Assembly (NCBI RefSeq): GCF_000192225.1
Contig: NZ_GL872413.1
Span: 1,531,584-1,592,181, forward strand
Direction: 5' to 3'
Length of the DNA: 60,598 bases
From: Capnocytophaga sp. oral taxon 338 str. F0234
Lineage (GTDB): Bacteria; Bacteroidota; Bacteroidia; Flavobacteriales; Flavobacteriaceae
Position 1 is the stretch's first letter, and the number at the start of each line of letters is the position of its first letter. A program made the translations under genes and the position numbers. The notes under the pieces are model-generated. The model had not been told where the DNA came from. It ran no database searches and was given only the letters and a program-made list of their open reading frames with translations. Below are positions 53,470-60,598 of the stretch, piece by piece.

Positions 53470-55935
53470 ATGAGAATAGGAAATTTTGACAGCCTTTTAC
53501 ATGAGGAGAATCTTAATGAAAATACAGAAATTATTCCTTTAACAAACCCAGATGAGGAGCACGAAACTCAAGAGGAACCCTTACCTGAAATAATTCCTAT
53601 ACTTCCGGTAAAGAATACCGTACTCTTTCCTGGAGTGATAACCCCTATCTCCATCAGGAGAGAATCGGCTATGCAACTTATTCATGAGGCTAAAAATGAG
53701 AATCTCATAGGAATCGTCAGTCAGAAGAATAACAATGAAATTCCTGATAAGGAAGATATTTACCGAGTGGGTACCGTGGCTCATGTACTCAAAACTCTTA
53801 AAATCCCTGACGGAAGTATTAGCATTTTTGTTCAAGGTGCTCGTCGTTTTGAGATTGAGGAATTTGTAGAAGAACAGCCTTATTTCAAAGCTCGTATCAA
53901 TGAAATTCCTGAAGTTCGTCCTAATCCTGATGATGAGGAATTCTCAGCTACCGTAGAAGTAGTCCGAGATATTTCTTTACGCTTGGCAAAGGAAATGTCC
54001 AACGGCTCTTTTGAAATTCCTTTCGTATTGCAAAATATTGACAGTGAGTATTTCCTTATCAACTATGTGGCTTCCTCCTCACCTTTGTCTGTGGTTGAAA
54101 AACAGGACATTTTAGAGCAGAATAACTACCTAACACGTGCTTGGGCTATTATCAAATATTTTGGAGTAGAACTACAAAAAGCAACCTTGCGTAAGGAAAT
54201 TCAGAATAAGGTCAACTTGGATTTTGATAAGCAACAACGAGACTATTTTCTACACCAACAGATACAAACCATCCAGAAAGAGCTTGGTAACGAATCCTTC
54301 GAAGCCGATATAGAAAAATTCAAAGAACAAGCTAAAAACAAAAAGTGGAATGAAAAAATTCAGAAACACTTTGATAAGGAATTAGCTAAACTGCAACGCT
54401 TAAATCCACAAATGCCCGATTATGCTATTCAGCGTAATTATATTGATTTACTATTAGACCTACCTTGGGAGGATTACTCTAAGGATAAGTTTGACCTCAA
54501 GCGTGCCCAAAAAATCTTAGACAAAGACCATTATGGCTTGGAGGATGTTAAGCACCGTATCATAGAATACTTAGCTGTACTCAAGCTCCGTAATGATATG
54601 AAATCACCTATCCTTTGCCTATATGGACCCCCTGGAGTTGGAAAAACATCCTTAGGGCGCTCTATAGCCAGAGCCTTGGGACGTGAATATGTACGTATGG
54701 CATTAGGAGGCTTACGTGACGAAGCAGAAATACGCGGTCATAGGAAGACCTACATTGGAGCTATGCCTGGACGTATCCTTCAGCTAATCAAAAAAGCAGG
54801 AAAATCTAATCCTGTTTTTGTCTTGGACGAATTGGATAAACTTAGCAATGGTTATGGAGGAGATCCTTCCTCAGCTATGTTGGAGGTACTTGACCCTGAA
54901 CAGAATAGCGAATTCTATGACAACTTCCTTGAAATTGGTTATGACCTTTCCAAGGTGATGTTCATTGCTACTGCCAATGATCTAAGCACCATACAACCTG
55001 CCCTTAGGGATAGGATGGAAATTATTAATATATCAGGCTATACTATTGAAGAAAAGATAGAGATTGCCCGACATTTCTTACTTCCTAAAGTACTCAAGGA
55101 ACATGGTATGGAACCCAAACAGGTACAATTGGGTAAAAAGGAAATAGAACGCATCATTGAAGGCTATACCCGTGAGTCAGGAGTACGTAATTTAGAAAAA
55201 CAAATTGCTAAAATTGTACGTTACATAGCTCGTTCTATAGCTATGAAAGAGGATTATAATCCAAAAATATCCTTAGAGGATATTAGTAAAATATTAGGAA
55301 TTGCCACCATGGATAGGGACAAATATGAAAACAATGAGGTCGCAGGAGTAGTCACAGGATTGGCATGGACAAGTGTAGGGGGGGATATCCTCTTCATAGA
55401 ATCTGCCTTTTCCAAAGGTAACGGAGGACTCACTATTACTGGAAATATAGGGACGGTAATGAAAGAATCTGCTACTATTGCCTTGGAATATATCAAAGCA
55501 CATGCCGAACAATTTGGATTAGATACCCGTATCTTTGAACAATACAAAATCCATATACATATTCCCGAAGGAGCCACTCCTAAAGATGGACCAAGCGCAG
55601 GAATTGCCCTACTGACCTCTCTTTATTCATTACTAACCCAAAAGAGGGTGAAAAAGAACTTAGCTATGACAGGGGAAATCACCCTGCGAGGAAAAGTACT
55701 TCCTGTAGGAGGTATTAAGGAGAAAATACTTGCCGCCAAGCGTGCAGGTATCAAGGAGATTATTCTATGTAAAGACAATGAAAAGGATATCAATGAAATA
55801 AAACAAGAATATCTACAAGGACTCACTTTCCATTATGTTACTGAAATGGAAGAGGTACTCGCTTTGGCAATCACTAAAGAAGATGTAAAGAATCCTAAAA
55901 GTTTTTCCTTTGAAGATTCCAAGAAGAATAATTAA
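53470..55935 (+). CDS. lon: ATP-dependent protease Lon
   Basis: The product is 821 residues. The N-terminal LON substrate domain ([22 protein letters not shown], about 37-240) is followed by a helical region, the AAA+ domain with Walker [16 protein letters not shown] (about 383-397) and Walker [11 protein letters not shown], and the protease domain with catalytic Ser in [13 protein letters not shown] (about 705-717) and Lys near [15 protein letters not shown]. It degrades misfolded and regulatory proteins in the cytosol. The charged N-terminus (about 35 residues) exceeds the E. coli form, as usual in Bacteroidota. The sigma-54-like promoter at 53318 suggests stress-linked control. Confidence 0.97.
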   Translation: MRIGNFDSLLHEENLNENTEIIPLTNPDEEHETQEEPLPEIIPILPVKNTVLFPGVITPISIRRESAMQLIHEAKNENLIGIVSQKNNNEIPDKEDIYRVGTVAHVLKTLKIPDGSISIFVQGARRFEIEEFVEEQPYFKARINEIPEVRPNPDDEEFSATVEVVRDISLRLAKEMSNGSFEIPFVLQNIDSEYFLINYVASSSPLSVVEKQDILEQNNYLTRAWAIIKYFGVELQKATLRKEIQNKVNLDFDKQQRDYFLHQQIQTIQKELGNESFEADIEKFKEQAKNKKWNEKIQKHFDKELAKLQRLNPQMPDYAIQRNYIDLLLDLPWEDYSKDKFDLKRAQKILDKDHYGLEDVKHRIIEYLAVLKLRNDMKSPILCLYGPPGVGKTSLGRSIARALGREYVRMALGGLRDEAEIRGHRKTYIGAMPGRILQLIKKAGKSNPVFVLDELDKLSNGYGGDPSSAMLEVLDPEQNSEFYDNFLEIGYDLSKVMFIATANDLSTIQPALRDRMEIINISGYTIEEKIEIARHFLLPKVLKEHGMEPKQVQLGKKEIERIIEGYTRESGVRNLEKQIAKIVRYIARSIAMKEDYNPKISLEDISKILGIATMDRDKYENNEVAGVVTGLAWTSVGGDILFIESAFSKGNGGLTITGNIGTVMKESATIALEYIKAHAEQFGLDTRIFEQYKIHIHIPEGATPKDGPSAGIALLTSLYSLLTQKRVKKNLAMTGEITLRGKVLPVGGIKEKILAAKRAGIKEIILCKDNEKDINEIKQEYLQGLTFHYVTEMEEVLALAITKEDVKNPKSFSFEDSKKNN

Positions 55936-55980
55936 TTATAATTTATTATTTCATTAACACTTCTCTTAGGAGGAATCATG

Positions 55981-55988
55981 TATTTTTG
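55981..55988 (+). promoter_or_regulatory. -7 promoter box for the small helical protein gene
   Basis: TATTTTTG, 23 bases before the ATG at 56012. Confidence 0.65.
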
Positions 55989-56011
55989 CACAGTTAATTA
56001 AAAAATTTGTT

Positions 56012-56308
56012 ATGGATAAAGAACAATTTCTAAAAGAAGCACAAGAGAAAATCAGTGTATTAACAGAAAAAATCAATTCCTTAACTAAAGAATTAGGGCT
56101 TAAGACAGGAGACCTTAAGGAAAAGGCTCAACAGGAGCTTAATAAACTTTTAGCTGATAAATCCTCCCTTACTGAAAAATTTGAAGCCTTAAAGAATGCT
56201 TCAGGAGACAAATGGGAAGAAGCTAAAAAAGCTTTCACAGACCTCTCTTCAGGTTCTCTCTCTGATGGACTCAAAAAGGGAATAGATGCTGTTAAAAATT
56301 TATTCTAA
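56012..56308 (+). CDS. Small helical protein, function unknown
   Basis: The product is 98 residues, highly charged and helical (EKISVLTEKINSLTKELGLKTGD, KAQQELNKLLADKSSLTEKFEALKN), with a Ser/Gly turn (LSSGSLSDG) near the end. No signal peptide, membrane helix or known family is evident. It has its own -7 box and a strong terminator, so it is expressed alone between lon and ffh. A stress or nucleoid-type small protein is a guess only. Confidence 0.7.
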   Translation: MDKEQFLKEAQEKISVLTEKINSLTKELGLKTGDLKEKAQQELNKLLADKSSLTEKFEALKNASGDKWEEAKKAFTDLSSGSLSDGLKKGIDAVKNLF

Positions 56309-56330
56309 AAAAGGTTCAAATTACCTTATT

Positions 56331-56357
56331 AAATCCGCATAAAAAGCGGATTTTTTT
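56331..56357 (+). terminator. Terminator of the small helical protein gene
   Basis: Perfect arms AAATCCGC and GCGGATTT around 7 bases, then a T run. Confidence 0.88.
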
Positions 56358-56389
56358 AAATTCTATTTCAAAATATAAGAAAAAAGTTG

Positions 56390-56397
56390 TATCTTTG
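56390..56397 (+). promoter_or_regulatory. -7 promoter box for ffh
   Basis: TATCTTTG in GTATCTTTGCC, 22 bases before the ffh ATG at 56420. Confidence 0.7.
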
Positions 56398-56419
56398 CCA
56401 ACCCTCAATAGGATAACTT

Positions 56420-57766
56420 ATGTTTGATAATTTAAGTGATAAATTAGAAAGAGCTTTACATGTTCTTAAAGGACATGGACAAATTACCGAAATCAATGTA
56501 GCAGAGACGCTTAAGGAGGTACGCCGTGCCCTCCTGGATGCCGATGTGAATTACTCCATTGCTAAGGACTTCACCTCTAAGGTAAAAGCAAAAGCACTTG
56601 GACAGAATGTGCTAACTACTTTGCAACCAGGACAGCTCATGGTGAAGATTGTCCGAGATGAACTCACAGAACTCATGGGAGGAGATGCTACAGGGATAAA
56701 TCTTAGTGGAAATCCCTCCGTAATCCTCATGTCTGGATTACAAGGTTCTGGGAAAACTACCTTTTCTGGGAAATTAGCCAATTTCTTAAAAACCAAGAAA
56801 AACAAAAAACCTCTTCTGGTTGCCTGTGACGTATATCGTCCTGCTGCAATTGATCAACTTCATATAGTAGGAGAACAAATAGGAGTTCCTGTATTCTCTG
56901 AAAGAGGAAATAATAATCCTGTAGATATTGCCCAAAAAGGACTTCAATATGCTAAAAGTAATGGCTTTAATGTAGTAATTATAGATACTGCAGGTCGTTT
57001 GGCTGCGGACGAGCAAATGATGAAAGAGATAGCTGAAATTCACAAGGCAGTAAATCCTCAGGAAACACTCTTTGTGGTGGATGCTATGACCGGGCAAGAT
57101 GCCGTGAATACTGCCAAAGCCTTCAATGATGTATTAGACTTTGACGGAGTGATCCTTACCAAATTGGACGGAGATACCCGTGGTGGAGCTGCCATTTCTA
57201 TTAAATCGGTAGTTAACAAACCTATTAAGTTCGTTGGTACAGGAGAAAAGATGGACGCAATAGATGTCTTCTATCCTGATCGTATGGCTGACCGTATTCT
57301 GGGCATGGGAGACGTAGTATCTTTGGTGGAGCGTGCTCAAGAACAATTTGATGAAGAACAAGCTCGTAAGCTCCAGAAGAAAATTGCTAAAAACCAATTT
57401 GGTTTTGATGACTTTCTCGCTCAAATACAGCAAATCAAAAAAATGGGTAGCATGAAAGACCTATTAGGAATGCTTCCCGGAGTAGGTAAAGCTGTAAAAG
57501 ATCTCGATATCAGTGATGATGCTTTTAAGTATATTGAAGCTATTATCTTTTCAATGACTCCCGCTGAGCGTAGCAATCCTTCTATTATTAATACCTCTCG
57601 TAAAAATCGTATTGCTAAGGGAAGCGGACGTAATATTGCAGAAGTCAACCAGCTTCTCAAGCAATTTGATCAGATGAGTAAAATGATGAAAATGATGCAA
57701 GGTGGAGGAGCTAAACAAATGATGCGTATGATGCAATCCATGCAAGGTGGAATGCCTAAATTCTAA
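56420..57766 (+). CDS. ffh: Signal recognition particle protein Ffh
   Basis: The product is 448 residues. The N domain is followed by the G domain: G1 GLQGSGKTTFSGK, the DTAGRLAADEQ motif and TKLDGDTRGGAAIS. The M domain (about 330-448) has the MLPGVGK helix, the RNA-binding SRKNRIAKGSGRN, and ends with a Met/Gln/Gly-rich tail (MMRMMQSMQGGMPKF). It targets membrane proteins co-translationally with 4.5S RNA and FtsY. Confidence 0.97.
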   Translation: MFDNLSDKLERALHVLKGHGQITEINVAETLKEVRRALLDADVNYSIAKDFTSKVKAKALGQNVLTTLQPGQLMVKIVRDELTELMGGDATGINLSGNPSVILMSGLQGSGKTTFSGKLANFLKTKKNKKPLLVACDVYRPAAIDQLHIVGEQIGVPVFSERGNNNPVDIAQKGLQYAKSNGFNVVIIDTAGRLAADEQMMKEIAEIHKAVNPQETLFVVDAMTGQDAVNTAKAFNDVLDFDGVILTKLDGDTRGGAAISIKSVVNKPIKFVGTGEKMDAIDVFYPDRMADRILGMGDVVSLVERAQEQFDEEQARKLQKKIAKNQFGFDDFLAQIQQIKKMGSMKDLLGMLPGVGKAVKDLDISDDAFKYIEAIIFSMTPAERSNPSIINTSRKNRIAKGSGRNIAEVNQLLKQFDQMSKMMKMMQGGGAKQMMRMMQSMQGGMPKF

Positions 57767-57793
57767 TAACTAACACTAAAAACTAAAAATAAA

Positions 57794-58261
57794 ATGTCAG
57801 AGAACAAACAAGAATTATTGGACAAATACTTTCATTTTATTAGGGAAGTAGTTGCCTCTGGAATTGTCTATTGTCTAAAAGATGAAAAAGACTATATAGC
57901 CTCTTGTACCTCTTCACAGTTTGAAACTCAGGATGATGAGGACGAGGAGGTAGGAGTACTCGCTTTCTGGTCAGATAAAGAGAAAGCACAAGCGTGCAAA
58001 CAAGAAGAATGGGCAGACTATAAGATTAGTGAAATCCCCTTAGCAGAATTTATGGAAAGTTGGTGCTTAGGGATGCTTGAAGAAGATGTAGTGGCTGGTA
58101 TTAATTTTGATACAGAACTCTTCGGATATGAAGAACATCCTATTCACTTGCTCAAAGCTCTTATTGATGAGGTAGAAGCTAATGATACCAAATTAGAATT
58201 CCAAAGTTTTTCTTCTCTCAATGACCTTAAAGATTATGTAAATGATTTAGAGAAAGAATAA
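57794..58261 (+). CDS. DUF2750 family protein
   Basis: The product is 155 residues and acidic. The layout FIREVVASGIVYCLKDEKDYIAS...VLAFWSDKEKAQACKQEEWADYKISEIPLAEFMESWCLGMLEEDVVAGINFD matches DUF2750, where a YFHFIREV-type start and the W-S-D-K-x-x-A core are conserved. The function is unknown. It follows ffh by 27 bases with no terminator between, so read-through from the ffh promoter is likely. Confidence 0.82.
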   Translation: MSENKQELLDKYFHFIREVVASGIVYCLKDEKDYIASCTSSQFETQDDEDEEVGVLAFWSDKEKAQACKQEEWADYKISEIPLAEFMESWCLGMLEEDVVAGINFDTELFGYEEHPIHLLKALIDEVEANDTKLEFQSFSSLNDLKDYVNDLEKE

Positions 58262-58275
58262 TAATAAGTGAAAAA

Positions 58276-58310
58276 TAAAATAAAGAGGCTTGCCTTGCCT
58301 CTTTATTTTA
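58276..58310. terminator. Bidirectional terminator
   Basis: Perfect 14 bp arms TAAAATAAAGAGGC and GCCTCTTTATTTTA around a 7-base loop. It overlaps the last codons of the hydrolase-methyltransferase gene. Confidence 0.9.
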
Positions 58311-60003
58311 TTATCTTTCCTAATGAAACAGTAAAAATACCAAAATCATCAATAAGCATACTTTCTTTCTGTACTCCATTGAGGGCAAAAATACTGTCTA
58401 ACTCTCGCTGGCTGCGACGGCGCATTACCCAATCTTTATCTTGATGACTCTTCAAAACAAAAGCTATTGTCTTAAGTTGTGGATGCCACGGTTGACCTGT
58501 ATAAATCAAAAAACCATTATCTGAAATAGAAACAACTCCTTTCACAGCTTCATTAGCTAAAGTATTATTGCCAAAAAGTTCAAAAATACCTGAAATAATA
58601 GTAATATTGGGAGAGAATTCCATTCTTCGGTAGTTATCCTTATTAAAACAGTTATAATTGGTAAATCTTATATTCGTATATCCCTTCTCTCTAATAATTT
58701 TTTCACCTTTTTCTATATTAGAAGGCAGGAATTCATTAACAACAATTTCTACTTCGGGATGTCTTTCCTTGACATCAAACAAATAATTACCAACTCCTCC
58801 CGCAATATCTAATATTTTTACTTTTCGTCCTTGAACTTGTAGTACTTGTATAGCTTTCTCCACTTGTTGTAGTAGGTGAGTTTTACGTATGCGTACCCCT
58901 CGCCAACCTACAGCATTAAGATAGTTCTTATCCATCCATTTACCAATACCCCATTTTCCTTGTGGTATATTTTTATAAACATAGTCCATAGAAACTCCCG
59001 AATCAAAACCATACTCTAATCCCACTTCCATTCCACTGCTAAGATGTCCTAATTTGCCCAATGCCCATTTTTGGAAGTGATAATACCATTTCTCTCCTCT
59101 AGGAATGAGTTCATATTGCATTGTTTCGAATTCCTTTTGAGTAAATTTGTCAGGAGTCAAAGAAGGTGGTAAAGCAGGAGTTTCAAAAGCTTTAGTGATG
59201 AACTGTTGTAGGATTTTATATACTTCTTCCCTATCTTTCTCAAAGAGTATACCATGATGAAATCCTTTTAAAGTAATAAATTCTTTCACTTCTGAAGATA
59301 GATTTACATAAAATTGCTTTTGCTCTTTATTTATCACCACAAAATCCTCTTCAGCTGAAAGAAGCAATGTAGGAATTGTAATAGCAGCAGCATCTTCTAC
59401 CAAACGCTTACCTGCATTAGCTAAATCAATTAGTAATTTTCCATTAATAGAGCGTGTAATAAAACGATCTGTATCATAAGCCTGTTGTTGCTTAGGATCA
59501 TGGGTAAGCATCTTAGATTTTACATAACTCTTTACAATAAGTTTAGGATTCACTTTTAATGCAAGTTCAATAGCCTGCTTAGCCAAAGGGACAAGAAGAT
59601 TTATTTCAAAAGCAGGTGCCAAAAGAGCCATTCCTGCAATGTGTGGTGCAAAATCATGTACCCATGCCGATACAATAACTCCCCCAATACTATTAGCTAC
59701 CACAAAGATATCTTCCTCTCGTACAGCATATTCCCTTTGTAGAAACTTAGTGAAAGTATCCAAATCACGTACTGAATCCATAAAAGCAGGCGACACAGAA
59801 GCCTTAGTATGCCCATGCCCTCGCATATCAAAGGCAAAAATATTATAAGAGGCAAACAGTGGGTGAGTTGCAAATTCCTGTAAGCGCTCGCCATATTCAT
59901 GTCCACGATGGATAACAATAAGGGTTTTCTGACCTGGTTTGTAATTCCATTCGTAAAAGAATATTTCAGCCCCTTCATAGCTATTAAAAAAACCTGTATT
60001 CAT
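58303..60003 (-). CDS. Alpha/beta hydrolase fused to a class I SAM methyltransferase
   Basis: The product is 566 residues with no signal peptide. The N-terminal alpha/beta hydrolase (about 1-270) has FDMRGHGHTKAS, the elbow VVANSIGGVIVS (Ser105) and a C-terminal GFHHGILFEKDR (His), resembling monoacylglycerol-lipase-like enzymes. A linker leads to the methyltransferase domain (about 390-560) with motif I KILDIAGGVGNYLFDVKE and IVVNEFLPSNIEKGEKI. This architecture is annotated as bifunctional hydrolase/methyltransferase in Bacteroidota. Lipid substrates are plausible; none is established here. The -7 box at 60025 sets a short leader. Confidence 0.85.
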   Translation of the reverse strand: MNTGFFNSYEGAEIFFYEWNYKPGQKTLIVIHRGHEYGERLQEFATHPLFASYNIFAFDMRGHGHTKASVSPAFMDSVRDLDTFTKFLQREYAVREEDIFVVANSIGGVIVSAWVHDFAPHIAGMALLAPAFEINLLVPLAKQAIELALKVNPKLIVKSYVKSKMLTHDPKQQQAYDTDRFITRSINGKLLIDLANAGKRLVEDAAAITIPTLLLSAEEDFVVINKEQKQFYVNLSSEVKEFITLKGFHHGILFEKDREEVYKILQQFITKAFETPALPPSLTPDKFTQKEFETMQYELIPRGEKWYYHFQKWALGKLGHLSSGMEVGLEYGFDSGVSMDYVYKNIPQGKWGIGKWMDKNYLNAVGWRGVRIRKTHLLQQVEKAIQVLQVQGRKVKILDIAGGVGNYLFDVKERHPEVEIVVNEFLPSNIEKGEKIIREKGYTNIRFTNYNCFNKDNYRRMEFSPNITIISGIFELFGNNTLANEAVKGVVSISDNGFLIYTGQPWHPQLKTIAFVLKSHQDKDWVMRRRSQRELDSIFALNGVQKESMLIDDFGIFTVSLGKIIK

Positions 60004-60024
60004 TTGTATTATATTTTACAAAGG

Positions 60025-60032
60025 CAAAGGTA
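60025..60032 (-). promoter_or_regulatory. -7 promoter box for the hydrolase-methyltransferase gene
   Basis: TACCTTTG on the minus strand, in GTACCTTTGCC, 22 bases before the ATG. GTAnnTTTGC is also the known core of CTnDOT-type integration sites. Confidence 0.7.
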
Positions 60033-60310
60033 CAAAATAATATTATTCCAGCTAATTTTCTTTCTTATTTTATCGGAAAATTACGAATAAAAAGCAAAAC
60101 TACAAAAAATAATATAATTAGCTCATACAAAGAGGATTAATTTTTTGACAGGAAGATAAGAGAAGACAGAGTCTTAGATGTTTTAGATAGGTTTTTTCAA
60201 AATTAGGTTTCTAAATCGTTACCTACCATACTGAAAAATATTTTTTATTAATAGGTTATATTTCAGTGTTTTACACCTTTTTTCATATTGTACAGTAATT
60301 TGATAAAAAG

Positions 60311-60318
60311 TACTTTCG
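60311..60318 (+). promoter_or_regulatory. Degenerate -7 box for the integrase
   Basis: TACTTTCG (one mismatch to TAnnTTTG), 20 bases before the ATG at 60338. The rest of the gap from 60033 to 60310 is AT-rich; I see no gene, tRNA or clear repeat in it. Confidence 0.4.
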
Positions 60319-60337
60319 CAAATTAAAAAATTAGAGT

Positions 60338-60598
60338 ATGAAAAAAGTAAAACGCTCAACTTTTAAGGTATTGTTCTACCTTAAAAAGAACGCCCCAAAG
60401 AAGAACGGTAAGGTTGCTATTATGGGGCGTATTACCATTGACAATCAGGTAGCTCAGTTTAGTACCAAACTTGAAATCCTTCCACAGAAATGGGATTTGA
60501 AGTACGGAAGGGTAACAGGTAAAACAGAAGAAGCTACCCAACTTAATCGCAAGCTGGAAGAGATTCGCTCACGTATCATTACTCATTATGAGGAGTTG
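60338..60598 (+). CDS. Tyrosine-type integrase, N-terminal part (runs off the window)
   Basis: The first 87 residues are visible and the frame stays open to the window end. MKKVKRSTFKVLFYLKKNAPKK-type start with NGKVAIMGRITIDNQVAQFSTKLEI and KWDLKYGRVTGKT is the arm-type DNA-binding domain of Bacteroidota integrases (IntDOT-like and related mobile-element integrases). The catalytic Arg-His-Arg-Tyr residues lie beyond the window. It marks the probable left end of a conjugative or mobilisable element. Confidence 0.87.
   Translation, partial: MKKVKRSTFKVLFYLKKNAPKKNGKVAIMGRITIDNQVAQFSTKLEILPQKWDLKYGRVTGKTEEATQLNRKLEEIRSRIITHYEEL

Overview
The window is chromosomal DNA from a member of the Bacteroidota, class Flavobacteriia, and a Capnocytophaga-like genome is my best guess. 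The genus is inference and was not tested. The evidence is low-GC coding sequence, almost no Shine-Dalgarno sites, and about thirty upstream boxes matching TAnnTTTG, the -7 element of the Bacteroidota primary sigma factor. Lineage-typical genes agree: DUF4271 and DUF4296 next to hemD, an atpD-atpC pair apart from other ATP synthase genes, a very short epsilon subunit, a cyclophilin-FKBP fusion, an NdpA-type protein, and a 6S-like RNA between zapA and rny.

Layout. 1-1900 is accessory DNA: decayed fragments, a class III nucleotide-cyclase-like protein and a small secreted protein. 1972-9283 holds a glycosyltransferase with an LpxD-type acyltransferase, then ftsQ-ftsA (no ftsZ follows), an MscS channel, galE and a secreted rhodanese-cupin fusion. 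9363-19799 holds a secreted alpha/beta hydrolase, tRNA-Pro(GGG), glyA, a TsaC-type gene, a lipoprotein subtilisin, the long RelA/SpoT enzyme, purH and pyrD. 19927-31191 holds a ZIP transporter, the dual immunophilin, a TSUP transporter, phoH, tadA, yraN, the hemD operon, rny-6S-zapA and dnaB. 31510-41374 holds an acyl-CoA ligase/rhomboid operon, an NdpA-type gene, a FabH-type gene, sucC, an RlmD-type gene and atpDC. 41612-60003 holds rpsP-rimM, an RlpA-type lipoprotein, a sugar transporter, a compositionally foreign poxB, prfC, lon, ffh and a hydrolase-methyltransferase fusion. At 60338 the window runs into the 5' end of a tyrosine integrase, so an integrated element probably starts there.

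Most genes are housekeeping, in short operons of one to four genes separated by bidirectional hairpin terminators. The -7 boxes were used to choose translation starts: several in-frame extensions (lpxD, ftsQ, the tsaC-like gene, the coiled-coil gene before zapA, dnaB, poxB) run through their own promoter and were trimmed. Lon is the exception: it has no TAnnTTTG box but has a consensus sigma-54 (-24/-12) sequence.

The strongest second-look items are the sigma-54-type promoter at lon, the 6S-like RNA, the foreign poxB with its repeat-rich 3' spacer, the cyclase-like gene at the left edge, the rhodanese-cupin and hydrolase-methyltransferase fusions, and the integrase at the right edge, near a sequence matching the known CTnDOT target core. 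I did not find a CRISPR array, a complete insertion sequence, an rRNA gene or an obvious multi-gene defence system.
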